Positions 54,514 to 64,000 of a stretch of 64,000 bases of DNA are shown here, piece after piece. The notes beneath the pieces were generated by a model. It had not been told where the DNA came from, searched no databases, and worked only from the letters and a program-made list of their open reading frames with translations. The DNA is from Bettongia penicillata ogilbyi (Eukaryota > Chordata > Mammalia > Diprotodontia > Potoroidae). Numbering within the stretch: the stretch's first letter is position 1; each line of letters starts with the position of its first letter. The stretch spans positions 1,116,248 to 1,180,247 of the forward strand of contig JAJHZJ010000076.1 of NCBI GenBank assembly GCA_023548195.1, written 5' to 3'. The translations under genes and the position numbers were made by a program.

Positions 54514-56852
54514 TTAAGTTTTCTTCTGGCCCTAACTTCTATGATCTTTGAAGTCATTCAACAGATTACACTTAATAAACAATTCCAGACTCTAAGTTGA
54601 TATTCCAGCTCTCTGCTTCTTAAGTGACTAGACTAGTTGCATAAAGGAAGAGAAAGGTGTAGGATAAGGCAGTAAGACAATAACTTTAGCAGCAGGAGAC
54701 ACTCCTGATGGAGTCCCAATTTCTACTGAAGTTATAAAGCTTTTTCAGGCTACAGAAATATGCCTATTTTCAAAGTCAAAGTCTAGTCACAGAAGGGAGG
54801 CAGTTAAATGGCTCTGTGTGGCCTGAACTATAAACTACTCCCATTTTCCGCAGGAGAAAGTTGAAGGAAAAGAGAAAAAGATGAGTTAAATAAGGAGAAA
54901 GGAATTGAGGTAATTTTGGAGGTCAAATTATGAAGGTCAAGGTTTTTATTTTGGGAAATTTAATGGAAGAAATGGAGAAAACTTTCAAGACAAGATTCTA
55001 CCTTTGGATTCTCTGTGAGAAGGCTAAAGGAAAAGGGGCAGGAGAGGAGAAAGGGCCTCAGCTGAATAAGGAAAAAGTATTGTAAAGGTAATTCTAGGGG
55101 CAATGAGACCAAATTTTAAAGAAGTCCAAATACTGGATTTTGAATAAGAGTAATCAGTAAGAATTTAAAGGTAGAATGAAGGAGAACACTTTTATCTAAG
55201 AGAGGTGTGGGGCTCAAGATGAAAGGGTATTCATGGAAGAAAAGGAAAACATAAGGAATGAAAAGTGAGAAAAGAATAAATCAAAGTAAGTAATCAAAAG
55301 AAAAATCTCTAAGTAAAACAAGGTGCTAAAGTAAATTTGCAAGTAAAACAAGTTGATGAAACGTTCATGAGAGAAGAAAAATTTAATGAGAAGATAAAGG
55401 AAACAGGATAACTATAACATTATTTATAGGTGATTAGAAGCTAGAAAGTTCTTAAAATCCTTAAGAAGTAAGGTGTAAACACCCACATGTATTTCAAAAA
55501 TGAGGTAGAGAATCTCAATCAGTATGGAAAAAAAAATTCAGTGACTTGCAATGAGAGCGTGGTATTTCTATACTCTTCCATACTCAAGTAATTCTTGTAT
55601 TCCAAGCCCCCTGCTCAGCCTGAGAAGAAAGGTAAAAAGGTTCAAGGAATGACTCTCTACACCCTACAGTATTAAGAACCATGAAGAATTGCTCTTGTTG
55701 TTTTGAATGACTGTGGGGGTAAAATCGCTTTAATGCGGAGAAGAAATTGAGAGCAGAATAAAAACTTGTCTTGTGTTGGTCAGAGAATAGAAGGCTGTCA
55801 CATGGGGGGAGAAGAAGGAACTACACATGGAACTAAAAAAAAAAAATGCTCTTCCTTAAGAGGATGGAGATTAATATTTTAAGGAGGAAGAAGCATTTTT
55901 CCCCCTAAATGTTTTAGAGAGTCCATTAAAGCTCAGAGAAAAAGAGGTCTATTTCAACCTGATTGTCTTTTCTTTTTGTATCCAAGAAGTAATAAAAAAC
56001 TTGTTTAACTTTGTCAAAATGGATGTATACTATCCACAGGAAGAAATGATGCAACTGTAAGGAACCTAGAAACAATTTTTAAAGATTCTAATATTTGATG
56101 TAAGAAACTGAATATTAAGTGGCAGAAGGTTTTTGTTGCTGTAGTTGTTGCTGTTGCTGCTACACATGGAGGGCAGGGGATTCAACAGGGATAAATTTTA
56201 ACTGGGAAGTGAAGAACTTACTACAAGGATAGTGGGGTTTGGATTTCTATGCCAGAACTTAAGTATATGGGAACAACAGTCTCCTGCCTAGGGATGGAAT
56301 AGACTAATGGCTGGTTAGGAGATTGAACTGGAGATTGGTGGAAAAACTGAGAACAGTTAAGCTGAGAATATATTGAGATTGACCTTAATTAAGATCAAGA
56401 AAAAGGTGCTTTAGATGACATAGCTCTTGGGTAATTTGACCTTCCATTTTCTGGGATTTTCCTCTCTTGCAATACGTTTTCTTGTCATCCTCAGTTTCTT
56501 TCTCTTTCTACTTCTGCTTTCATGTAAGAGCTAAGTAAGGTAAACAGCTAAGTGGGATACTTAAACAATTCAAAAATCAACAGAGTATAGTAATTGTTTT
56601 TGTTACCAGAGAAGGTTCAATCTGAATGTTAGTCTTTGTTTTCCTCCAGAGATTACTGTGATATAAAGACAGAAGACATCAATAAATCTCAATTAAAAAT
56701 AAAAGCCAAAAATAAGAAGGAAAAAAAGGAATTCTTAAAAATGCCTGTTGAAGGGTCCTACAAACTTGCTGTCCAATTTTTTGCCTGATTTTGAATTTCT
56801 ATAAGGACTTTATTGTAAATGTTATTTTATAGTACAGTATATCAGTCTAGGT
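54514..56852. other. No gene recognised; GA-rich with an imperfect tandem duplication
   Basis: Segments about 54850-54960 and 55018-55145 share order (gga.aagg..aaaggga..., 'taaataaggagaaagg' / 'tgaataaggaaaaag', 'aggtaatt.t.gggg', '...caaattat.aag..g'). The tract is purine-rich on the plus strand. A short (TTG/CTG) patch lies at 56133-56160. No coding capacity, family unknown. Confidence 0.4.
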
Positions 56853-56970
56853 CAGGGTGGGGAACCTGCTGCCTCGAGGTCACATGTGACCTTCTAGGTC
56901 CTCAAGTGTGGTATTTTGACTGAATCTGAACTTCACATGTGGTCTGGAGGCCTTTGGATCCCCAACCCTG
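56853..56970. mobile_element. hAT-Charlie-like miniature element, short form
   Basis: 118 bp, nearly palindromic. The 5' end is 'cagggtggggaacctgctgcc' and the 3' end 'ggatccccaaccctg'. Arms are 'gtcacatgtgaccttctaggtcctcaag' and 'ttcacatgtggtctggagg'. It shares arms with the long form at 42720-42916, of which it is an internally shortened version or relative. Confidence 0.75.
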
Positions 56971-56996
56971 GCTAAAAAACTATAGTTACATATCAC

Positions 56997-57160
56997 ATAA
57001 TTTAGAACTGGGGGAAAGCTTAGAGATCTTCTAAGAGATCTCCCTTTAACTTTCTGATAAAGAAATTGAGGCCAAGAGAGGTAGTCAGTTGCCCAGGGTC
57101 ATGCAAATAGTCAATATTAGACTGAACATTTGAACTAAGGTCCTCTAGCTTCAGAGGAAA
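56997..57160 (-). repeat. MAR/THER-like SINE
   Basis: 'ttagaactgggggaaagcttagagatc', 'aaagaaattgaggccaagagagg', 'tgcccagggtcatgcaaatag', 'aactaaggtcctctagctt'. Confidence 0.75.
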
Positions 57161-57164
57161 GATT

Positions 57165-57272
57165 TCTTTTTTATATTTTCTCTTTCCCTATTAGAATGTA
57201 AACTCCTTGAAAGAACCCTCAGTCTTAGCACACTGCCAGGCACATAGTAACTACTTAATGAATAAATATGCT
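57165..57272 (+). mobile_element. L2-type LINE 3' terminus
   Basis: 'attagaatgtaaactccttgaaag', 'gcacactgccaggcacatagtaactacttaatgaataaat'. Confidence 0.75.
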
Positions 57273-57460
57273 CCCTTGCTTTCTTCATACCCTCCCCCAA
57301 ATACAAAATATCTAGCATTCTTTCCCCTGTGACACACTGAAGCAAACTGAAGATGTTTAAAGAGACATTTAAAATGCTCTATTCTGCATTGTAAAAATGT
57401 GATTTTTTTAAAGTAATAATTACTTAAGATGCATTTCGTCTCTAAATTTATGTGTACTGG

Positions 57461-57640
57461 CTTTTCATGGTTTCAAACAAGTGATAGTCTCTATTACTTT
57501 GAAAGTAAGACTGTAGGAGACATGCTTTATGTTCTGATATTTAGAGGTAAGGGAAAATCTGCCTTATGACAATCTTCCCAGCATAAGTGGGGAATTATCC
57601 TTTTTTTCCCTTCAAAAACAAAGACAGAAGAATCGTGATC
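57461..57640 (+). repeat. Direct repeat D, copy 1 (family unknown)
   Basis: 'ttttcatggttt', 'agtaagactgtaggagacatgct', 'tttagaggtaagggaaaatctgccttatgacaatctt' and 'gtggggaat'. Matches 58146-58335 in the same order and orientation, with moderate divergence and a few indels. Confidence 0.8.
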
Positions 57641-57705
57641 CTGCCAAAAATTAGTTGACATGTTTCTGTTTTAGATGACCTTTATAAAAAAAAAAAACAT
57701 ACAAA

Positions 57706-58035
57706 GTGAATACCTTTTCAATTCTGCTCTCTAACGATCTGCTTCTTTCTGGTTACCTTATGAAAACTATTAATGTAGATATGAATTTTCCTATCCAACA
57801 GAGAATCAAGATAAAGAACCTGACAGCACAGTTGACTGTGAAATATAATTGTACTTTTCATTCTTTAATAGAAAAGATCTGGCCTGCTCTAGAATATCTG
57901 GAAAAGAATGAGATACTTTATGATCTTAGCTTTTTCTTATGCTGTTCATGTGGTAAGTCTGAACACTCTGAGGAGTATGGCTGCATTAACTGCGATGCCC
58001 AAAGAGTAACTATGTGTAGCAATACTAAAATTTAG
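57706..58035 (+). other. Short open frame with zinc-ribbon-like cysteines
   Basis: Open for about 109 codons; the first ATG is at 57760, giving 91 residues. The C-terminal part reads CCSCG...GCINCD, a C-x2-C-x10-C-x2-C spacing like a small zinc ribbon. I recognise no family. A consensus splice-donor-like GTAAGT sits at 57953 within the cysteine region. It is bracketed by direct repeats D. It could be chance, a decayed transposase fragment or an exon relic. Confidence 0.2.
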
Positions 58036-58145
58036 ACAAATTTAGCAATGTAAAAAAGAAATTTTATGAATCAGGAAACAATAATTGATTTTTGCTGCGT
58101 GAAATAGCACATTTGTATTAGAACATAAACAGCATGATTGCTCTA

Positions 58146-58335
58146 TTTTCATGGTTTTAAATAAATTATATTCCCTATTACTCTGAAGGTAAGATTGTAG
58201 GAGATACGCTTTTTTGTTTTTCTGATTTTTTAGAGGTAAGGGAAAATCTACCTTATGACAATCTTTCTCACAAAAGTGGGGAATGCAATTACATTTTTCC
58301 TTCAAAGGTGAAAACAGAAAAATCCTCCTTTTATG
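58146..58335 (+). repeat. Direct repeat D, copy 2 (family unknown)
   Basis: Second copy of 57461-57640: 'ttttcatggttttaaata', 'ggtaagattgtaggagatacgct', 'tttagaggtaagggaaaatctaccttatgacaatctt', 'gtggggaat'. Confidence 0.8.
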
Positions 58336-58559
58336 AAGTGATAATATAATCATATATCTTCAAACAAGAAATACATAGTTATAGTCCTTTAAACCTCAGA
58401 AGCTTTGTCTTATATTCCATAACAGATATGTTCCTCACTAAAAAGGAAAAAAAAATGTGCATAAACTCATTTCTTCAAACTGAATCATGAAAATACATTG
58501 TAAGAGCCTGATTGTTAAGCTCCTTTAAAAAGGCAGGAATTGTTTCATTTTTCTTAACT
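58336..58559. other. Unassigned
   Basis: AT-rich; no feature recognised. Confidence 0.5.
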
Positions 58560-58865
58560 CTATGACTTTTCATCAGCTGCCCTTCTTGTGCAACATATTC
58601 TCCCATTCACCTGTTTATCCTAATTTCCCTTGTTTCCTTCAAGTCTTAGCTATTTTTTTTCCTCTAGTCCTACCCATTGTTGCTTTCTGAAATTACCATC
58701 TATTTACAGTAAAATGTATAGGTCTTATATATACATAATTGTTTGAAAGTTGCCTTTCATTAGAATATGAGCTCTTTGAGGGACATAAAGAAAATGTTTT
58801 TGCTTTTCTTTCTATCCCTGCATAGTGCCTGGCACATAGTGAACACAATAAACTTTGTTGACCCA
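58560..58865 (+). mobile_element. L2-type LINE 3' end
   Basis: 'ccttcaagtcttagct', 'attagaatatgagctctttgaggg' and 'gcatagtgcctggcacatagtgaacacaataaactttgttga' in L2 order. Confidence 0.75.
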
Positions 58866-59265
58866 ACTCACATATCTTTAACAAACACTTGTTGATTAAT
58901 TGATCTCCAAGTTAAAGTTCTTAATCAAACAGAGAATCCTACTGGATATATTCTGTGTATATCATAAGAACTTGAATTTTATTATGATTTTTCATAGCAA
59001 GGTTCTCTTGTAGCAACTACTTCATAAATTAATCTCAAGTATAACCTCTAGTAAATTTGAAACCATATACTTAACAGAGATGCCACACTTGTTAAAAGTA
59101 GAGTCAGATTGCAGATTTTCAGAGTGGCAAGGGACCCACGGCCAATCAGTACTTAACCAAGAATACCTTATAGTAAATACTTGGCAAGAGGTTTGCAATA
59201 AAATTAGATCTTGTTCTAGTCCCCCTGAGCACACCTTGTTCTAGTCAATATTGTAAGTTTATGTA
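58866..59265. other. Unassigned; possible worn SINE near 59095-59180
   Basis: Nothing certain is visible. Confidence 0.35.
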
Positions 59266-59378
59266 TAAAGTGACAATATCAAGAAGTTAGCCCTCCCTCA
59301 CTCAAAACAAAGTCAAATACAAGTCATGTCATCATTTCTCTGATGCCATGATTCTCTTCAAAATGAAAGACAATCACC
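59266..59378 (-). repeat. Unassigned short repeat family X, copy 2 (inverted)
   Basis: 'ccctccctcactcaaaacaaagtcaaatacaagtcatgtcatcatttctctgatgcc' is the reverse complement of the family X core. Confidence 0.7.
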
Positions 59379-60084
59379 AGAAGACTATAAAGGCAAATCT
59401 AGAAGTCATACACAAACTACACCAAAAATCATAGGAGCATAATTTATAGCTTGTATCATATATTATCAGGGAAACTCATCTAAGCTTTGCTGTCAGTGCT
59501 TTTTTGGTCTTATGTGTAAATCTCAGAGAAGTTCCAGTCATGTGTAGTAAGACCAGCAGAAAACAAAATGGAGGTGATAACTTTGAAGTAACCATGGATG
59601 TGTTAACTTTAAAGTTTCACAGACTACTTTGAAATGATTTGAATATGTTAATGAACTAAGCCCAAGGTGACCTAGCTAAGTGTTAATCTGTTTCAAAAAC
59701 AAAGCAAACAAAAGCCAAACAATAAAAATGAGACTTTAAACTTCCCCCCACCCCACCCCCGCCCCAGCCCAGCCCAGCCCTTGGTCCATGTTGCTGAATG
59801 TTCTGAATTCTAATCCATGGTTATGTGAGGGATACTTTCTCTCCCTCCTCTTCCCCTCTTCTTCCTCACACTGAATGCCTTCCTTCACTACCCCATCCCC
59901 CATATACACACCATCTGTCTTTGTGCTCCTTCCCCTTTTTGCTCCAATTGTCTCTGTACTTTCTGCGCTACATGTCACAACACCCTCTAAGCCTTATTAA
60001 AGTATGAATTCAGTCTCACTTCCCACTGCCATCATGGTCTTTCCTGGTGAATATCCAAAGAACCAGGCATGCCTGCTACAGTTA
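59379..60084. other. No gene; C-rich low-complexity tract at 59743-59780
   Basis: A CCCCACCC/CCCAGCC run. Otherwise unassigned. Confidence 0.5.
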
Positions 60085-60300
60085 ATAATTCCATAAATTA
60101 TCAGTTTAAGGTTATTCAGCCTTTGCCTGAAGACCTTTGGGAGGAGAAAGTGACTACCTCCTTAGGTAGCATGATGCATTTTAGGGTACAGGAGGCTTTC
60201 CTTATATTACACTGAAGTCTGCACCCTCCTACTTTGTTCCTATTTTTGTCCTAATGTATCCCTGACAGATTTCACTGTGGGAGACTTTGTAGCATAATTT
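60085..60300 (+). repeat. Old interspersed repeat, class unresolved
   Basis: 'ttattcagcctttgcctgaagacctttgggaggagaaagtgactacctcc...ggaggctttccttatatta' follows the order of an old mammalian repeat with a 'gcttgaagacctccagtgagg...ctacctcc...aagtttttcctta' core that I recall but cannot name. Confidence 0.45.
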
Positions 60301-61039
60301 CTCCCAAACATCATTGTAGCATCGAGCAAACATCTGCAAATGAACTGGCCAAAGAAGATGCATGCATGACCACTGTTTTTTTCCAGCATACCATATTTTC
60401 TTCCTCTATGAACACATTATTAATTTTGCTTGTTCAGTTTGTCTAAGAAGTTGAAAATACGTTTATTAGTCTTATGTGCACAAAAACAGTAGTTCGAAAT
60501 ACATTATAGAAACTGAATCTCTTCCTTTATTTTATTTGAAAATTTGGTCCATAATAAGCAGTAATCCATCAACTGTGAGGGAAACATACAGAAAGATAAA
60601 TTGTACAGTAGTCTGACAAATCTTGTTAGAGTAACATACAGAGGAGAAAAAATTAGCAGCTAATCCATTACAAGTGTCAAATGCCACTTTCTTCATAATG
60701 ATTGTATTTCCAATTCTTTCCCATTACTGCCTAGTTATTATAGAAGAGTTTTCCAAAGTTGGTCAGTCATGTGTATTTATGAACTTCTAATCGAAAATGT
60801 CACCATCGCCTTTCATTTAAAATTATCATTAAAAAAGTCAATGAGATTACTTTCTAGAGCAAACATACAACTTCGTGCTTAAATACTAACCCCCTACCCT
60901 TTCCATTAGTCTTTTTCATTGGACATCACTGAGCAGAAGAGGGATGAAATATACGACCTCTTCTGCACAAGTAATTCTTGGTAAAGCCGCTCCCTCTCCA
61001 TTGATATAGATTGGCACATTCCCTATAACTTATGGTTTG
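60301..61039. other. No gene or repeat recognised
   Basis: AT-rich, no supportable feature. Confidence 0.5.
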
Positions 61040-61175
61040 AAGACGAGTCTGGAGCCCTAAGAGGTTAAATGGACAGACGAGCATCAGAAGCATCACATAT
61101 CAGATGTGAGCCTAAATGGAGGTCTTGATACCAGCCTAGCCTGGATTTCTATCCTTTACATTGTGGCTGCCTCTC
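61040..61175 (-). repeat. Worn SINE fragment
   Basis: 'gtttgaagacgagtctggagccctaagaggttaaatgg' and 'gatgtgagcctaaatggaggtct', the inverted SINE core/head. Confidence 0.5.
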
Positions 61176-61204
61176 TATACAACTTATTTGTATATATTAT
61201 GTTG

Positions 61205-61285
61205 TGTTTGTCCTTCATTCTTGAAAAGGTCCATGACATCAAGGAAGTGATGACATGAATTGCAGTTGACTTTGATTAGGGGGAG
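61205..61285 (+). repeat. Unassigned short repeat family X, copy 3
   Basis: 'gtccttcattcttgaaaaggtccatgacatcaaggaagtgatgacatgaattgcagttgactttgatt'. Confidence 0.7.
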
Positions 61286-61589
61286 GAATATGTATAACTT
61301 GAAATTTCAAAGTTGTTTTAGATTCCTTAATTTCCCCCTCATGGTAAAGTATAAATTAAATATAAAGCCAAAAAAAAAATAATTAGCTTGAACTCTTTAA
61401 TTTTAGATTCCATGTCTAAAATTAACAGTAGAATAAAGAAAAGAAGAAAATATTGTGTCATTATTTTCTTTATGCCTCCAAATAACTTCCAATATTGCAG
61501 ATTCACAGTCCTCAAGTTATCTTTGAACTCGTCATTGACATTCAATCCACACACCCACTCTGTTGTCAAATCTAGTTGTTCGTAACTTC

Positions 61590-62400
61590 AAAACATGCAA
61601 CATGCTCTACTCATAAGGCCTTTGCCCTCATCACCTTACCCCTGAACTACTGCAGCAGAGTTTTAATTCTGGTTCCTTATCTCAAGTCTCTCCCCACTCC
61701 AGTTCATCCTCTACCCCTGCCAAAGTCATCTTCCCAAAGGGTAGGTCTGATCATGACAGCCTTCCTCCTCCTACTCAATTAATGCCTTTGGCTCCCCATT
61801 ACCTCCAAGGTCAAATAGACAATCATCTGTTTGACATTTAAAGCCTTTTAAAATGTTGCTTCTTCCTTCATTTGCAATATCCTTATGTTTCACTCCTATG
61901 TCTTCTATAGTTTAACCACACAGGCCTTCTTGTTCCTTACACTCAATCTTTTCACTTCATGCCTTTTTACTGGCTGTGTTCCCTACACCTGGAATTCTAT
62001 CTTTCCTCACATGAACGTCCTACTTTCTTTGTCTTCCTTCAAGTCTTAGCTGAAGTTCTACATAGTGCAGTAAACATTTCCTGCTCATGATTATTTCTAA
62101 GATTATCTTCCATTTATATCATATATGTCTCAGATGTTTGTCTATACATATTTCTCTAACATGAATATATGTATATTGTACAATACACAAATACAAAGAT
62201 ATTGTGTATTTACCTATATGTGTGTAACTATGTGTATGTATGTATATTTGTGTATGTGTATATATATATATATGTGTGTGTATATATATATATGTATATT
62301 TACATATTGTGTCTCCCTTTAGAATTTGAGCTCCTTGAGGGTAGAAATTGTGGTGTACCTTGAATATAGCAAAAGCCTCATAAATGCTTGTCAACCAAAT
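61590..62400 (+). mobile_element. L2-type LINE 3' end with microsatellite expansion
   Basis: Degraded C-terminal ORF region ('ccaaagtcatcttcccaaaggg', 'ttaatgcctttggctccccattacctccaaggtcaaat', 'ctacacctggaattct', 'ccttcaagtcttagctgaagt') followed by the terminus 'agaatttgagctccttgagggtagaaattg' and 'cctcataaatgcttgtcaaccaaatga'. A TATG/TATA microsatellite at 62160-62310 expanded inside it. Confidence 0.8.
62160..62310 (+). repeat. TATG/(TA)n/(TG)n microsatellite
   Basis: Irregular TATATG units with pure (TA)n and (TG)n blocks. Confidence 0.9.
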
Positions 62401-62915
62401 GACAGATTACTTTTTTCTTATTATTGTTATTCAACTTTTAAGAACAAGATAGATTTTTAACTACCTATCTAGAATGATTTCTGCGATATCCTGCCACCAC
62501 TTATTGTATGAAATCACCAAATCTCCATCTGCAAACAGACTTTTCCACTTTCCATACCTGTGGGTACTGGCATGGACTTTAGTGCCTAGCTTTTAATCTT
62601 TAACAGTAGTGATAATCAAAGACTTGGAAAATAAAGGTTACTCTGATTATTTCTCAAATTGTCAGGAAAAGAACATTGCTTCACTTTTGCCCTTCTTTAG
62701 AAGCTGCCCAGCTATAAAAAAGAAGTTCCCACCCTTTTCTTCAAGATACCAGAGACCCACAGGGAAAAATAAGGAGAGGTATTTACAAAGTGATCCAGAG
62801 ATGATGCCTATACTTATTGTTTCCATTGCTTTCAAAATTTTGGATTTATTATTTAAAAGCACTTTTGGCTTTGTCATTGTGTTTTGTAGACTTAGAAAAC
62901 AAACCAAAAAACATG
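62401..62915. other. No gene or repeat recognised
   Basis: Short open frames only. Confidence 0.5.
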
Positions 62916-63232
<317 letters not shown>

Positions 63233-63252
63233 GTTTGGTAAAATAGAGAGAA

Positions 63253-63425
63253 TCCTGGCTATGGAAACAGAGAATCACATGGGCTTCTTTCTCTCCTCAG
63301 ATGCTTACTACTTATGAAATCTTGGACAAGCCAAAAACCTCCATAGGTCTGAATCCTTATCTGGGGGAAAAATGTTAGATTATATGGCCTCTAAGAATCC
63401 TTCTTGCTCTGGATCTATTATCTTA
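63253..63425 (+). repeat. MAR/THER-like SINE, worn
   Basis: 'cctggctatggaaacagagaatcacatggg', 'cagatgcttactacttatg', 'tagattatatggcctctaagaatccttcttgctctgg'. Confidence 0.65.
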
Positions 63426-63817
63426 TAAAGTTTTGAAAGTCTCCCTTTCCCAGTCACAATCTCATCCCTTCATTTCCATGATTCTCTGATCTCTCCTGGT
63501 TTTCCTCCCCACACTGTCATTCTTTAACTAGTTCATCTTCTTCTTATTCAACAAATATGGTCAACTCTTGAAACTCTTTTCCTCTCCTCTACTTGTTTTC
63601 TATTTTAATGTCTCAGTATTCACATTGACTTTTATGTGATTGATTTGTGAATTTCTAATTCCAACCTTTACTTTTATCCTAAATTTCACATTTCTTACTT
63701 CCTCTTGGGCACTTCATTCTGCATATTTCCCTAATACCTTAAGCTAATTAAGATTAAAACTCATTGTATTTCTATTTCTCACCACTCCTCCCAAATGATC
63801 TCTCTGAATTCAAAAAA
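63426..63817. other. No gene or repeat recognised
   Basis: Pyrimidine-rich on the plus strand; unassigned. Confidence 0.45.
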
Positions 63818-64000
63818 GAATTAGGCCAATGAACTTGGAGGCACAGATTTTTGAGTTCTGATTTTGACTCTTACTTTTACTATCTTCATGATTTTAGACA
63901 AGCCATTTTACTTCTTAAGAAGTCTCAGTTTCCTCATTTGTAAAATGAGGGTTGGACAGCCTTGACATTTCAATATGGCTTCCACTATAAGTTTACAATC
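63818..64000 (+). repeat. MAR/THER-like SINE, running off the window edge
   Basis: 'gaacttggaggcacagatttttgagttctgattttgac', 'ttagacaagccattttact', 'tctcagtttcctcatttgtaaaatgagggttggac'. Confidence 0.75.

Noticed and set aside
57661..57960. Possible host exon between a TTTCTGTTTTAG acceptor-like and a GTAAGT donor-like site
   Set aside because: The open frame does not extend to the acceptor (stops at 57676 and 57685 in that frame), so an intact coding exon is not supported.

Overview
This window reads as non-coding DNA from a marsupial (metatherian) genome. There is no prokaryotic gene organisation and no recognisable host exon. The sequence is AT-rich and packed with nested retrotransposons: LINE-1 with two ORFs, ORF1-only 'half-L1' (HAL1) elements, L2 3' ends, tRNA-derived CORE/MIR-type SINEs and hAT-Charlie-like miniature elements. 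Family names come from recalled motifs and comparisons between copies inside the window. No database was searched, and the species is inferred only to the level of a marsupial.

Layout: 0-2 kb holds an unassigned stretch and a head-to-head inverted pair of LTR-like repeats. 2.0-4.07 kb is an old 5'-truncated L1 on the minus strand (L1-A). 4.07-13.78 kb is a minus-strand HAL1 (HAL1-A) split by a full-length plus-strand L1 (L1-B, 5376-12246) with a perfect 15-bp target-site duplication (TSD). L1-B keeps an intact 361-codon ORF1 and a broken ORF2. 13.85-22.43 kb is a degenerate full-length minus-strand L1 (L1-C, perfect 12-bp TSD) into which a plus-strand full-length HAL1 (HAL1-B) inserted. 22.4-24.9 kb holds old internally deleted L1 pieces and a tandemly duplicated LTR-like stretch. 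24.9-31.3 kb is a second nearly full-length L1 (L1-F, minus), closely related to L1-B. 32.6-37.3 kb holds older L1 remnants and a 5'-truncated HAL1 (HAL1-C, perfect 13-bp TSD). 37.3-64 kb is SINE- and L2-rich, with microsatellites, one young-looking 5'-truncated L1 (L1-I, 44.0-45.8 kb), two hAT-like miniature elements, an older composite repeat at 48.0-49.7 kb, and a pair of unassigned 180-bp direct repeats around a short open frame at 57.5-58.3 kb.

How the parts work: no element here looks fully autonomous, because every ORF2 is interrupted. L1-B ORF1 could in principle still encode an RNA-binding chaperone. HAL1 elements lack ORF2 by design and must have used L1-encoded endonuclease/reverse transcriptase. 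The nesting gives a relative order: HAL1-A is older than L1-B, L1-C is older than HAL1-B, and L1-G is older than HAL1-C.

The most notable points are nonsense codons shared by independent L1 insertions, a two-module 5'UTR, varying numbers of coiled-coil units in ORF1, and the TSD-resolved nesting. I did not find a convincing new biological system beyond this retrotransposon biology.
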